In this document: piece after piece, positions 11,965-22,670 of the stretch
Position numbering within the stretch: position 1 is the first letter of the stretch
How the letters are laid out: each line of letters opens with the position of its first letter
NCBI GenBank assembly: GCA_030737835.1
Contig: CM060857.1
Coordinates: 2,876,716 to 2,940,715 of the forward strand
Length of the DNA stretch: 64,000 bases
Direction of reading: 5' to 3'
DNA from: Acorus gramineus
Taxonomy: Eukaryota > Streptophyta > Magnoliopsida > Acorales > Acoraceae
The notes under the pieces: model-generated
The model's database searches: none
What the model saw: only the letters and a program-made list of their open reading frames with translations
What the model was told of the DNA's origin: nothing
Made by a program: the position numbers and the translations under genes

Positions 11965-14900
11965 ATGGATTCAAACACTTCCAAATCTCACTCTCCAAAC
12001 AAAGCAATACCCACTTCAAATCTCCCAAAATCAGAATCCAACATACTGTCATGTAGACCTGAATCTGTGAATTCCAAAGGCAATCTGAATAGGAATACAG
12101 TGACTGATTATCTCCGGCAACTATCAGGCGCTTCACTTCGAGGTGAACCGACTCGGCTTTATCAAGTCTGGCCAGGACAAAATGTATTGCTCATAGTTTC
12201 AACCTTTGTTTTTGGTGATCTCCTTCAACTTCTGTGTCTGATATTTGTTTGTCTCTTGTCAGGTATTCTTCTTCAAAGGGCGGCTCGTCTGTGGCCCCGA
12301 TCCGAAAGGGTTCCTGCTCACAATGGTTTCAGGGATTCTTTCGAACTGGATCTTCTGCGCTTACATTTGCGACGACTCACTGTCTAAGCATTCCTGGCTT
12401 GTAAAGATGTTCTCTCTGATTTTATCTGCGATGGTAAGCACGGATCTGAAAAACAAGAGATGGAATTTTTTTATCAGTCTTCAATGAGAGGCTAACATGT
12501 AACACTTCACATGTTTAACATGTTAGTTTACGCGACTTTAATGAGAGATTAACAGACAATGATGGGAACACACCATCCAAAAAAAAAAAATAGGAAAAAA
12601 AAAGTTGCAACTTTGGATCTGATTTTTGGTGTTTGTCACTGTTTTGTAGGTTGTGTTTAGTTTGGTAATGGTTGGTACAGGTGATCCTGGATTTATACCA
12701 AGAAGTGATGAATCAGGAACAGAGGAAGTGGGCACAAGCAATGGAAGGAGAAGCATAAGAGTTGATGTAAATGGAGTTGAAATGAAGATGAAGTATTGTA
12801 AGATTTGTAAGATATTCCGGCCACCGAGGAGCTCTCACTGCATTGTTTGCGACAACTGTGTGGAGAAGTTCGATCACCATTGCCCGTGGATCGGTCAGTG
12901 TATTGGACTGGTGAGTCCCCAAGCCCCTGTTTGTTTCGCATATAACCAAGTGGATAAGGGAAGAACAAACTTAAAAATGACATGATTGTTTAGCATGGAT
13001 AAACTGTAATAATTATGAGGGGACCTAGGTTTGAATCTTATCCCCTGCTCACAGAGAAGATTTGACCATGAAAATTACTTACCAATATAAAAAACTATAA
13101 TAACTATGCATTGATAATTTAAAAGTAAATTCTAATAACTATAGCCGTCACCAGGGGAGGCAAAGATAGTTTATTCATGTTTATGATAACAACCCAACAG
13201 ATCTGCACATTTAAAGGAGATAAATATGAAGAATGGGTCTTCCTCAAATATCAGCATATCACGTGGATCTCTCTTGAGCTTATCACTTTGTAACAACTAT
13301 TTGTAACTATAAATTAAACCATTCACTTCTCATGAGATTGTGAGAAGCTTTTATCCACAAAAACAAACTTCCTTTATGGTATCAGAGCCTCATGGATCCA
13401 ATCAACCTTACCAAAGCTCTCCCAACCCTTGTGAATCTTATATCCATCAAACTCACAGACACTAACTACCTTCTTTGGTGTCGTCAGTTTAAACCTCTGC
13501 TTATTGGCTATGACCTTATGAAGTATGTCAATGGATCCTTCCCAGAACCTAGCCCAACTATCACAATTGCCTCCCTAGAGTCAGAAGGCACAGCAACAGA
13601 GCAACCCAATCCAGAGTTTATCTCTTGGCAACAAATTGATCAACTCATCATATCGTGGATTTTTTCCACGATCACAGAGAGTGTACTCCCGGAGGTTATT
13701 AAACTTTCTAGTTCCAAAGCGGTGTGGGATACTTTACATGAATTCTACACCAAGCATACTCGTCTCACAGAGATTGAACTTCGACAGAAGATTCAGACCT
13801 GTCGAAAGGGGACATCTCCAATGTCCACCTATATCAAACAATTCAAAAGCCTTTGTGATGAACTGGACTCCATCCAGAAGCCCTTACTCGATGAAGATAA
13901 AGTATCATGGCTCCTTCGCGGTCTCGATCGCAATTATAATGTGATCCAGACTCATATTCAAACCCGAGAGACATACCCATCATTCCGAGAAGTGCAATCC
14001 ATGCTTCTTGCCCAAGAAGCCTTGCAACAGTCCTATGAAGATGTCGTTCCCATTCAAACTGCCATGATTGCCCGATCACACCCCTCCCAAAGAAAAACCA
14101 ATGGACGTGAACATGGTCGTTTTTCCAGTCAAGGTCGTGGTGGAGGTCGTTCCAATGGTCGTGGACGTGGACGAGGAGTGACTTATGTGGACCGTCAAGC
14201 ATCAAATCCACCTCATTGTGGTGGAACCTCTTGCAACAACTCCTTTGCCAGACCTCAATGTCAGATTTGTAATATTCGTGGCCATACTGCTCGTAAGTGT
14301 TGGTACCGCTATGATGATTCCTCCAATGATGTTGGCGACACCACCACAGATCCTCCTCGCCAAGCCTTTGCTGCCATGAATCTTGATGAAGATTCCAATG
14401 ATCATACTTGGGTGGCTGACTCTGGAGCCACAGCACATGCCTCCAATGACCTTGGTAAGCTTTCAAAACCTACCCCTTATCATGGTCCTGATAGTCTTTA
14501 CATGGGAGATGGCAATGCTTTAAAAATTACACACATTGGCAGACACTTACTTCCTACATCTTCATCTCCTTTACTCCTTAAAGATGTACTTTTTGTTCCA
14601 TCTTTGAAACGTAATCTTCTCTCTATCAGTAAATTATCATCTGATAATAATTGTATCATTGAGTTTAACCATTCTTCTTGTGTCATCAAGGACTCAACAA
14701 CCAACAGAATCTTGACACACGGAATTCGTGAAGGAGGGCTCTATGTTTTCAAACCTTCATTGACCTCTTTCATGGCATTTAAAGGTTCTACTACGTTGTG
14801 GCATCAACGTTTAGGACATGCTTCTACTCCAGTCTTGAAGTCTCTTTTAAATAAGGTTTCTAGTAATTTTTCATTTTCTAAGTCGGCCTCTCTATGTGAA

Positions 14901-17900
14901 AGTTGTCAATTGGGTAAAAGTACTCGTCTACCATTTTCTGTATTGAATAAAAGAGCTCATGCTCCTCTTCATACAATTCACTCTGATGTATGGGGACCCT
15001 CACCAATTACTTCTATCTCTGGGTTCCGATTTTATGTAATCTTTGTTGATTCTTATAGTCGTTATACATGGATATATCCAATGAAAAATAAATCTGATGT
15101 TTTTCCATGTTTCATTCAATTCCAGAAAATGGTTGAAAACTACTTTTGCACTAAAATCAAAATTTTACAGAGTGATGGAGGTGGTGAGTATACTTCAACT
15201 GAATTTATTTCTCACCTTGCAAATTGTGGTATTGTTCGACAACTTTCTTGTCCACATACACCAGAGCAAAATGGTGTTTCTGAAAGGAAACATCGTCACA
15301 TCACTTCCATGGGCCTTACTCTTCTCTTACATAGTTCTTGCCCTTCGAATCTATGGACTGAGGCCTTTCTTACGAGTATTTATATTATTAATCCATTACC
15401 TTCTCTCCTCTTGGACAACAAGACTCCTTACTCTGTGCTGTTTAACTCTACTCCCACTTATGATCATTTTAGAGTCTTTGGTAGTGCATGTTTTCCTTAC
15501 CTTAAAGACTACAGTCCACACAAACTCTCACCTAAATCTGCCATGTGTGTTTTCTTGGGGTATAGTCACATCCATAAAGGCTACAGGTGCATGAGACTTT
15601 CAGATAAGAGGGTGTTTGTATCACGCCATGTCAAATTTGATGAGAGCCGGTTTCCTTTTTCAGAACCAAGCCACAATTCCACCCCACCTCACACACCTCC
15701 CATCACACCATTTAAAATTATTCCCCCCAAACCTCTTATTCCAGTTCCAGTTCAGCCTACCAATCCACCTGAGCTACCTCCAATAATTCAAAACCAACAA
15801 CTTGTGGTTCCTGAACCTCAACAAGGGCAACCTTCAATTCCTATAGAGCCTTTGTTAGCCTCTCCCCAACCTTTGCCCACTTCAGCACCTCCTGAACCAA
15901 ATCATGTTGTTCCCAAACATCCCATGGTGACTAGGCTCCGAGATGGTACACGGCGTCCCAAAAAAATGTTCCTGGCCACCAAACATCCATACCCAATTCA
16001 CTGTCTTTTAGCTTCTACTAAGGCCCTCCCCTCTGAACCCTCTTGTTATTCTACTGCATCTAAAGACTCTCATTGGAGGCAAGCCATGGCCGATGAATTT
16101 AATTCTTTGCTTAAACAAGGGACTTGGACTCTCGTTCCACCTCCACATCATGGTAACATTGTTGGCTGTCGGTGGGTATATAAGGTGAAGCAAAAGTCAG
16201 ATGGATCTCTTGAACGTTATAAGGCAAGATTGGTAGCTAAGGGTTATCATCAGCGGCAAGGCATTGACTACGATGAGACATTTAGTCCTGTAGTGAAACC
16301 TCAGACAATTCGTATGGTACTGGCAGTTGCAGTTTCTCGTAATTGGCCCTTATTACAGCTCGACGTCCGGAATGCATTCTTGCACGGGGATCTAAAGGAG
16401 GAGGTTTATATGATGCAACCCCCTGGGTTTGCTGATCCAAATTTTCCTTCACATGTTTGCAAATTAAGAAAATCTATTTATGGCTTGAAGCAATCTCCTC
16501 GGACATGGTTTACCAGCTTAAGTTCTTATCTATTTGCACTTGGCTTCTCTAATAGTCATGCTGATTCGTCAATGTTTTTTCGTGAACATGGAAAGCACAG
16601 AGTAATATTATTGGTGTATGTCGATGATCTTGTTATCACTGGCGATGATATAAGCGTCATCCACTCCGTAATTCATGAGCTCACCTCCAGATTTGATATG
16701 AAGAACTTGGGCACTCTCAGTTATTTTCTTGGTCTAGAAGCAAAATCTGTTGCGCATGGTCTCTTTCTCAATCAAATGAAATATTCCATGGATCTTTTAT
16801 CAAAATTTAGCATGGATGGGTGTAAACCTGTTGCCACACCAGTAGCTGCTGGTAGTAAACTCTCTGCCAAAGATGGAGAACCTCTACAAGATGGCACTGA
16901 ATATAGGAGCCTTGTAGGGTCATTGCAGTATCTTACAATGACCCGACCTGATCTGCAGTATGCCATTAATCAAGTATGTCGTTTTCTCCATTGCCCAACT
17001 ACTGTTCACATGGCAGCGGCAAAACGTATATTGCGTTATATTAAAGGTACCATTGATTTTGGTTTGCATATCACTCCATCCTTGGATTTTAATCTCTATG
17101 CTTATGCTGATTCTGATTGGGCGGGTTGCCCTGATGATCGACGATCTATTATTGGTACTACTGTGTTTATTGGTCCCAACTTGATCTCCTGGACGGCGAA
17201 GAAACAATCTACCGTATCCAAGTCTAGCACTGAAGCAGAATACAGGGCACTTTCCTCCACTAGTGCAGACCTTCAATGGCTTTCATTTCTTCTCAAAGAT
17301 CTGGGTGTTAAACCTCTTCAATGTCCAACCCTATTCTGCGACAATATTGGGGCGACATACCTCACTGCCAATCCATTATTCCATGCTCGTACACGTCATA
17401 TAGAGGTGGATGTGCATTTTGTTCGTGAACGAGTTCAAAATGGTGCTTTGCGTATCACTTTTGTTCCTACTGATGCTCAAATTGCAGACATATGACTAAA
17501 GGTCTCACTTCTCCTAAGTTCCAACGTCTCCGAAGCAAGCTGACCGTCCACCAAATGGCCCTTCCGCTTGAAGGGAGGTGATAACAACCCAACCGATTTG
17601 CATATTTAAAGGAGATAAATATGAAGAATGGGTCTTTCTCAAATATCAGCATATCATGTGGATCTCTCTTGAGCTTATCACTTTGTAACAAATATTTGTA
17701 ACTATAAATTAAACCATTCACTTCTCATGAGATAGTGAGAAGCTTTTATCCACAAAAACAAACTTCCTTTAGGTTTATCTATGCAAATACATAATAATAA
17801 TTATATGTCTTGATAAACTAGAACAAACCCAGATAACTATAGAGGGGGAGGCAAATATAGTTTAATTATGTTTATCCATTATACTCTATAATTTTTCTCT

Positions 17901-18975
17901 AGTAACAAAAGATTAAAAAAATTACCCAAATCGAGAGAGAAATAGCAACCAAACAGAAAATTAGCTAATTCTCCTCTTCACATATAACTATTCTGTGTCT
18001 GGATAAACTATCTGCAAACCAAATGAGGGGGGAAGAACTTCAAATGTTCATAAAATGAAATCTATTGCATACTTACATTTGATGTTTGCTCAAACCAGCG
18101 GAACTACCGATTCTTCATAATGTTCATCACGTCAGCTCTGACTTCCTTCATCTACATATTCGCCTTCTCATGTTGGAGGCTGAAGCAGAAGCTGTCTTCG
18201 ACAAAGTCCGGAGTTCTAGGATTGCTGGGAAACGCACCGGAGACTCTCTCACTAACAATGTTCAGCTTCTTCGCGATCTGGTTCCTCACCGGGCTCACCA
18301 TCTTTCATGGGTATCTCATTATAGTAAACCAGGTAAGATCAAGCAATAGAGAATCAAACATTATATTATAATCCATTTCTGATACACTCAGTCATTCCTG
18401 TAGACACCACATCACCCAATGCAGTATATGAAATCTTTTATCACGAAAAGCTTAAAATTGTACGCACTTAATTAATTCAAGTACGTACTTCACTATTTGC
18501 GAAAGTATGTACTTTATGTGATAAGTATATAATTCAAAAGGCATTAATGACTATGTGCAACATTTTCATTTGTTCAGTTTTTCCACTCAATTCTTGGTAT
18601 TCGCAGACAGCGCGAGAGAATTATAGGAAACGATATGCAGATTCACGGAATCCATATGATAAAGGAATGCTAAAGAACATTTATGAAGCTTTGTTCAGGA
18701 AACTGCCCCCGCCCAAAGTTAATTTTCGAGCAGAAGTCGATCCCTGGTGGTTTTCTAGGGGCAGAGAATTGAAGGGAACAAGTGCGAGAGATTCAGGACA
18801 TGGAGAAGATGAAGGGGAGGTGGATGCAACACAGAAAGCGAGTGGGGAAACAAGCGATGTGGGCAATTCGATAGATAGAGAATACGAGGCAAAAACAAAT
18901 CCAATGCATGCTTCCAAAGGTGAAAACAAGGTTGATGTTGGAGGTTCTGTGGAAGTTGAAATTGGGAAGCTATAA
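11965..18975 (+). CDS. DHHC-type protein S-acyltransferase, five exons
   Basis: Exons are 11965-12183, 12263-12433, 12650-12910, 18099-18332 and 18607-18975, all joined in phase 0, giving 417 residues. It transfers palmitate to protein cysteines at membranes. The N-terminus is polar, followed by the plant LYQVWPGQN motif. Two membrane spans lie in exon 2 and early exon 3, then DPG (142-144), the Cys-rich domain (about 180-214) with DHHC at 205-208 (C208 catalytic), and two spans in exon 4. Where most relatives have TTxE after the fourth span this protein has TARE (296-299). The tail from about residue 330 is acidic and low-complexity. Intron 3 is 5.2 kb because of nested transposons. Which plant PAT it equals is not resolved. 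Confidence 0.93.
13184..13376 (+). repeat. 5' LTR of the copia element
   Basis: It starts TGATAACAACCC and ends CTTCCTTTA, 193 bp. It contains a TATA-like ACTATAAATTAA near 13309, a likely promoter. Confidence 0.88.
13377..13389 (+). other. Primer-binding site (initiator tRNA-Met type)
   Basis: TGGTATCAGAGCC directly follows the 5' LTR and is the usual copia primer site, complementary to the 3' end of initiator tRNA-Met. It lies 2 bp before the gag ATG. Confidence 0.88.
13392..17495 (+). CDS. copia gag-pol polyprotein, C-terminus cut by a 1-base lesion
   Basis: One 1367-residue open frame. In order: gag (UBN2 type), a zinc knuckle CX2CX4HX4C (about 290-304), protease DSG (about 345), the pre-integrase LWHQRLGHA, integrase with [17 protein letters not shown] and [11 protein letters not shown], reverse transcriptase with RWVYKVKQ (about 928) and YVDDLVITG (about 1075), and RNase H with YADSDWAGC (about 1238). 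The PR-IN-RT-RH order is that of Ty1/copia. The frame stops at IADI, where related proteins continue for roughly 30 residues. One missing base near 17490 explains this. Translation downstream stays family-like in the next frame up to the purine tract. Otherwise coding capacity looks intact. Confidence 0.93.
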   Translation: MDPINLTKALPTLVNLISIKLTDTNYLLWCRQFKPLLIGYDLMKYVNGSFPEPSPTITIASLESEGTATEQPNPEFISWQQIDQLIISWIFSTITESVLPEVIKLSSSKAVWDTLHEFYTKHTRLTEIELRQKIQTCRKGTSPMSTYIKQFKSLCDELDSIQKPLLDEDKVSWLLRGLDRNYNVIQTHIQTRETYPSFREVQSMLLAQEALQQSYEDVVPIQTAMIARSHPSQRKTNGREHGRFSSQGRGGGRSNGRGRGRGVTYVDRQASNPPHCGGTSCNNSFARPQCQICNIRGHTARKCWYRYDDSSNDVGDTTTDPPRQAFAAMNLDEDSNDHTWVADSGATAHASNDLGKLSKPTPYHGPDSLYMGDGNALKITHIGRHLLPTSSSPLLLKDVLFVPSLKRNLLSISKLSSDNNCIIEFNHSSCVIKDSTTNRILTHGIREGGLYVFKPSLTSFMAFKGSTTLWHQRLGHASTPVLKSLLNKVSSNFSFSKSASLCESCQLGKSTRLPFSVLNKRAHAPLHTIHSDVWGPSPITSISGFRFYVIFVDSYSRYTWIYPMKNKSDVFPCFIQFQKMVENYFCTKIKILQSDGGGEYTSTEFISHLANCGIVRQLSCPHTPEQNGVSERKHRHITSMGLTLLLHSSCPSNLWTEAFLTSIYIINPLPSLLLDNKTPYSVLFNSTPTYDHFRVFGSACFPYLKDYSPHKLSPKSAMCVFLGYSHIHKGYRCMRLSDKRVFVSRHVKFDESRFPFSEPSHNSTPPHTPPITPFKIIPPKPLIPVPVQPTNPPELPPIIQNQQLVVPEPQQGQPSIPIEPLLASPQPLPTSAPPEPNHVVPKHPMVTRLRDGTRRPKKMFLATKHPYPIHCLLASTKALPSEPSCYSTASKDSHWRQAMADEFNSLLKQGTWTLVPPPHHGNIVGCRWVYKVKQKSDGSLERYKARLVAKGYHQRQGIDYDETFSPVVKPQTIRMVLAVAVSRNWPLLQLDVRNAFLHGDLKEEVYMMQPPGFADPNFPSHVCKLRKSIYGLKQSPRTWFTSLSSYLFALGFSNSHADSSMFFREHGKHRVILLVYVDDLVITGDDISVIHSVIHELTSRFDMKNLGTLSYFLGLEAKSVAHGLFLNQMKYSMDLLSKFSMDGCKPVATPVAAGSKLSAKDGEPLQDGTEYRSLVGSLQYLTMTRPDLQYAINQVCRFLHCPTTVHMAAAKRILRYIKGTIDFGLHITPSLDFNLYAYADSDWAGCPDDRRSIIGTTVFIGPNLISWTAKKQSTVSKSSTEAEYRALSSTSADLQWLSFLLKDLGVKPLQCPTLFCDNIGATYLTANPLFHARTRHIEVDVHFVRERVQNGALRITFVPTDAQIADI
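17571..17578 (+). other. Polypurine tract of the copia element
   Basis: AAGGGAGG sits immediately before the 3' LTR, where plus-strand priming is expected. Confidence 0.75.
17579..17771 (+). repeat. 3' LTR of the copia element
   Basis: 193 bp, differing from the 5' LTR at seven positions by eye, mostly C-to-T changes. Confidence 0.88.
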
Positions 18976-19636
18976 TAGATAGTAGATAAAGAAGCAGTCC
19001 CATTGTAATTCATTATTGGTCAAACAGGACCGAAGTTTCTCTATGTTTTATTGTAGAGAGAATATAAATTATAATCTTCTATGTTCTGTATTGGCAAGGA
19101 TATACAATCACAAAGATCTCCATTCATTGTGTTAGCAATTTAAGACCATACAGGGAAGTATTGTCAATTGTTATTTTCTGTATTGTGGATATCATAGCTC
19201 TTCCCACGAATGCATAGCAAGGAAGAAAAAAAATTGGATTCAGAGAGAACTATTTAGCATATTATAATGAAAGGTTAAAAACATTGGAGTTCTTATAAAC
19301 ATCTATAAACTCATATAAGTCTTTGTAAATTTGGGACAAAACAATTACATCCCTAGAAACACAGAAATTGTCTAATACATCCCTATTATTAAATCATTTT
19401 TTAATCTATCACGATTAAAATTAACCGTATGTGTGATTTTACTATTATACCCTCCACAATGCACAACACAGTGATTAACATGAGTTTTTTAACTTGTATA
19501 ATCACCTCATCAAAATGTAAAAAAAAAATCTAAGTAATATGTATAGTATATTAAATATAATACATAAATAAAATCATCTTCAAAATTACAATTGTTTGAA
19601 ATAGAAGCAAAATAATAATAATAATAATAATAATAA
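18976..19636 (+). other. DHHC 3' flank and AT-rich spacer
   Basis: It holds the probable 3' UTR of the DHHC gene (about 18976-19150), then AT-rich spacer ending in an (ATA)n run at about 19611-19636. No gene is seen. Confidence 0.5.
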
Positions 19637-20989
19637 GAGAAAATGACCAAACAAGTCTCTTAAAAGTGAGAAATACTCAAATCAGACAATTTTTAAAATT
19701 ATACTTAAAAAAATCTCATTTCATAATTTTGAAAACACAAAAGACTAACCTACTCTTATGTAATTAGATCATTAACATATTCCATACTTCTTAACCTTGT
19801 TATAATATTTCACCCTCTTAATTTTATTAATATTTCACACATTCTCACGTAGAATTTTTTTTTATATTCTTTGTCATTAAGTTGATTTTGTGAGATATGT
19901 GCAATATAATTTGAGTTTTTGATGATAAACTCCATTAAGTGTTTATGCTTCTTTTAAAAAATGGATATGTACTAATAACACCATTAAAATATGTGAATAA
20001 TCACAAAAAAAATGTGCATAAACATTTAGAATATTAAAATATCATCTCTTGCATTAGGGCGTAACATAGATTTAAATTACATATATTATAATTATACACA
20101 ATGAAAAATAATAAACAACATCAGGTAATGTATATATATAGGGGGCGATGGGTGCGCCCGTGCGCCCCCCTCGTCGACCGTGCGATCGACGTACTCGTCG
20201 ATCGCACGGTCGACGTTTTTTTTTAAAAAAAAAAAAAAAAAAAACGTCGATAGCCCCCGTCGATTGCCCCCCGTCGTCGCCCCCCGTCGACGTCGTCGCC
20301 CCCCGTCGTCGACCCCGTCGTCGTCGTCCCCCGTCGACGTCGTCGCCCCCGTCGTCGTAGCCCCCCGTGGTCGACCCCCCGTCGACGCCCCCCGTCGTCG
20401 CCCCCCGTGGTCGACCCCGTCGACGTCGTCGCCCCCGTCGTCGACCCCGTCGTCGTCGCCCCCCGTCGTCGCCCCCCGTCGACGTCGTCGCCCCCGTCGT
20501 CGACCCCGTCGTCGTCGCCCCCCGTCGTCGCCCCCCGTGGTCGACCCCGTCGACGTCGCCCCCGGTCGTCGCCCCCCCGTCGTCGACCCCATCGACGGTC
20601 GCACGAGGGTTTTTTTTTTCGTTTTTTTTTTACCGTGCGATCGACGAGTACGTCGATCGCACGGTCGACGACGGGGGGCGCACGGGCGCACCCCATCGCC
20701 CCCCGTTATATATATATATATAAGAAAAAAAATGATATATAATAACAAAACCACTAAGGGGATTGATTTGGGTCATGCAGAGATATATTGTTGTTTTGTA
20801 TGAAATATATGTTTTTGGTGTGGAATAATCTAGTAAAGGTTAGAGAGATGTTAAGGATCTAATTACATAAGGGTAGATTAGTTTTTTATGTTTCCAAAAT
20901 TGTGAAATAAAACTTTTTTATGTATAATTTTAAAAAGTGGTTAATTTTGATATTTCTAATTTTTGAGAGATTTTTTTGGCCATTTTCCC
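19637..20989. mobile_element. Mutator-like TIR element, host of the GC-rich element
   Basis: Inverted repeats of about 150 bp: GAGAAAATGACCAAAC at the left and GGGAAAATGGCCAAAA at the right reversed, both continuing to CTTATGTAATTAGATC. A perfect 9-bp duplication TAATAATAA lies at 19628-19636 and 20990-20998. It landed in an AAT microsatellite, so the duplication could partly reflect the repeat. No transposase frame; minus the nested insert it is about 790 bp. Confidence 0.75.
20141..20704. mobile_element. GC-rich TIR element with CCCC/GTCG low-complexity core in (TA)n
   Basis: Nearly identical inverted repeats of about 75 bp start GGGGGCGATGGGTGCGCCC (right end GGGGGGCGATGGGGTGCGCC). Inside each lies a perfect palindrome with 17-bp arms CGACCGTGCGATCGACG around TACT. 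Next come homopolymer runs (T/A at the left, T at the right), then about 340 bp built only of C-runs and GTCG, GTCGAC and GTGGTCGA words. Flanks are (TA)5 at the left and GT(TA)9 at the right. The open frames in it are arginine/proline low-complexity artefacts. The layout recalls microsatellite-targeting rice Micron MITEs, but the sequence is unlike any family I know. Confidence 0.75.
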
Positions 20990-21130
20990 TAATAATAATA
21001 ATAATGGAGTAGTATGCACCACTAACATCAAAATACACGAAAGAAAAAAAAAAGTGAAAATGAGTTTGATCAGGTGCAAGATGGTCGTTTAAAAGGATAT
21101 ATATGTTTTTTGCATTTTTTCAATGATTTA

Positions 21131-21780
21131 GAGCATCACCAACCATACTCTATATCTCCAAATTTGAAGGGTGGTGTGCTCCAACCACACTTCATATCCA
21201 CCTTCAAATTTGAAGATTTGGATTTAACCTTCCAAATTTGGAGGCCACCTTCAAATCATATTTTTTACTTTGTACTTTATACACTAATTAATTTAACCTA
21301 ATATATATTTAGATCCGCAAATGCATTTTTATCAAAAGTACTATAGTTGGAAAGATCTCATCGAGACCTTCAAAATGAGACTAATATTACATTATTTTAG
21401 AATTGATTTTAAATAAATCCTCATATATTTGATTATTCAAATATTTATTTTATTTATTTAATAAAAAATTATTATTTTAAAAATAACTTCAAAACCATTT
21501 AATATTATATTCATTTTAAAGGTCTTAATGAGATCTTTTCAATAGTATAATTTTTATATAAATAGATTAATAATAATGATATTTATTAATGAGTTTTCAT
21601 ATAATTTTAAAATTGATAAGAAAAAATAGAGGGTGATGGTTAGAGTGCAGCACCCTTCAAAAATGAATTTCCTTCAAATATGGAGGGTCAGGTTGAAGAT
21701 GCTCCATATTTGGAGGGTCAGGGTCAGGAGTGCAGCACCCTTCAACCCTCCATATTTGGAGGCTTAGGTTGAAGATCCTG
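21131..21780. mobile_element. MITE with GAGCATC-type ends
   Basis: The left end GAGCATCACCAACC and right end GAGCATCTTCAACC (reversed, at about 21703; a second version ends near 21778) are inverted copies. A CCATATTTGGAGG unit repeats near the right end (21675-21770). The same type of end occurs at 61454. No coding content. Confidence 0.5.
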
Positions 21781-21789
21781 TTATATGAG

Positions 21790-22670
21790 TGTTTAATTTC
21801 ACACAGATGAAATATTATGAGAATATATCGTCAAATTGGATAAAAAAAAATTAACTCATGGACTAAATTGACTTACTATAACAGTTTAAAGGACTTGTAT
21901 GTCCGACTCCAAGTTTGCAAGGATTTATATAGGTTTATCAATGTTTATAGGGACTCAAACCTATAATGAAGCACAACTAAATACGGTGATCTGACCAATG
22001 GAAAAGGCGGTTGTCTTAAGGATTCCTCTAGTCACCATCCATAGTGGTCGAACGCACATTATCCACGATTTCCTTGCATGAGATATATCTCTTAAACAAA
22101 CAACTAATCAAATGGATCAGTATTAATCAATGCAGTCAACTTTTTCGCTTAAAAAAAAAAAGAGTAAATGCAGTCAACTACTTGAACAACATTTTAGCAG
22201 CTAATGAATAATAAGACTCTTTTACGGTTCTACGAAGTGTATCTTCACAAAAATCCATACTGTTAATTGTCATAAAGAACAATGTTTTAACAAATTCTAG
22301 CATACCTTTCAACAATACCCGTTTCAGATACTACTAACACACACATCATTTTAAAATGATATCAACAAGAGCTTGAAATGAAATTGTAAACTTCATAACT
22401 ACAGCAAAAAAAAGACATGGCAAAAAATATATATATATATCAATAACATAAATATATATATATGTATGTCTGCCACCAAAAGCAGTGATACATAACTGAA
22501 ATCAACATTACAACATTCAACTTATTCTATATACCTCCCTATCTTCTCTCTTATATAGTAAACAAAACTCTTAACACCCATCAAACAAAATCTCAAGCTG
22601 CCCATATAACATATAAAAGAAAGGCAGCACTGACTGAATTGCTGGATCTCTACATGACAATAACAATAGA
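21790..22670. other. Spacer and probable S40 gene 3' UTR
   Basis: AT-rich spacer with a (TA)n run near 22430. The part nearest 22670 is likely the 3' UTR of the minus-strand S40 gene. Nothing else is recognised. Confidence 0.45.

Larger units (their letters stand above)
13184..17771 (+). mobile_element. Ty1/copia LTR retrotransposon, near-intact, in DHHC intron 3
   Basis: The 4.6-kb element has 193-bp LTRs, a primer-binding site, one gag-pol frame and a purine tract. It is flanked by the 5-bp duplication GTTTA (13179-13183; 17773-17777, with one extra G before it). It lies in the same orientation as the host gene. The two LTRs differ at 7 of 193 sites by eye, so insertion is recent. Confidence 0.92.
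12922..18033. mobile_element. MITE in DHHC intron 3, split by a copia element
   Basis: The outer ends are AGCCCCTGTTTGTTTCGC at the left and, from the right reversed, CCCCCCTCATTTGGTTTGC. GATAAACTATAATAACTAT-like words recur on both sides of the copia insertion (near 12995, 13090 and 17820). Without the retrotransposon it would be about 520 bp. The borders are approximate. Confidence 0.5.

Noticed and set aside
13843..14466. 207-codon minus-strand frame inside the copia gag
   Set aside because: Antisense shadow of the well-supported gag-pol frame.
12922..18033. Idea that the copia insertion breaks the DHHC gene
   Set aside because: The insertion is wholly intronic; exon phases and splice dinucleotides on both sides are intact.
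20092..20803. Several overlapping long frames (up to 220 codons) in the GC-rich block on both strands
   Set aside because: They arise because the block uses only a few GC-rich words and so lacks stop codons; the proteins are Arg/Pro/Asp/Gly runs in every frame.
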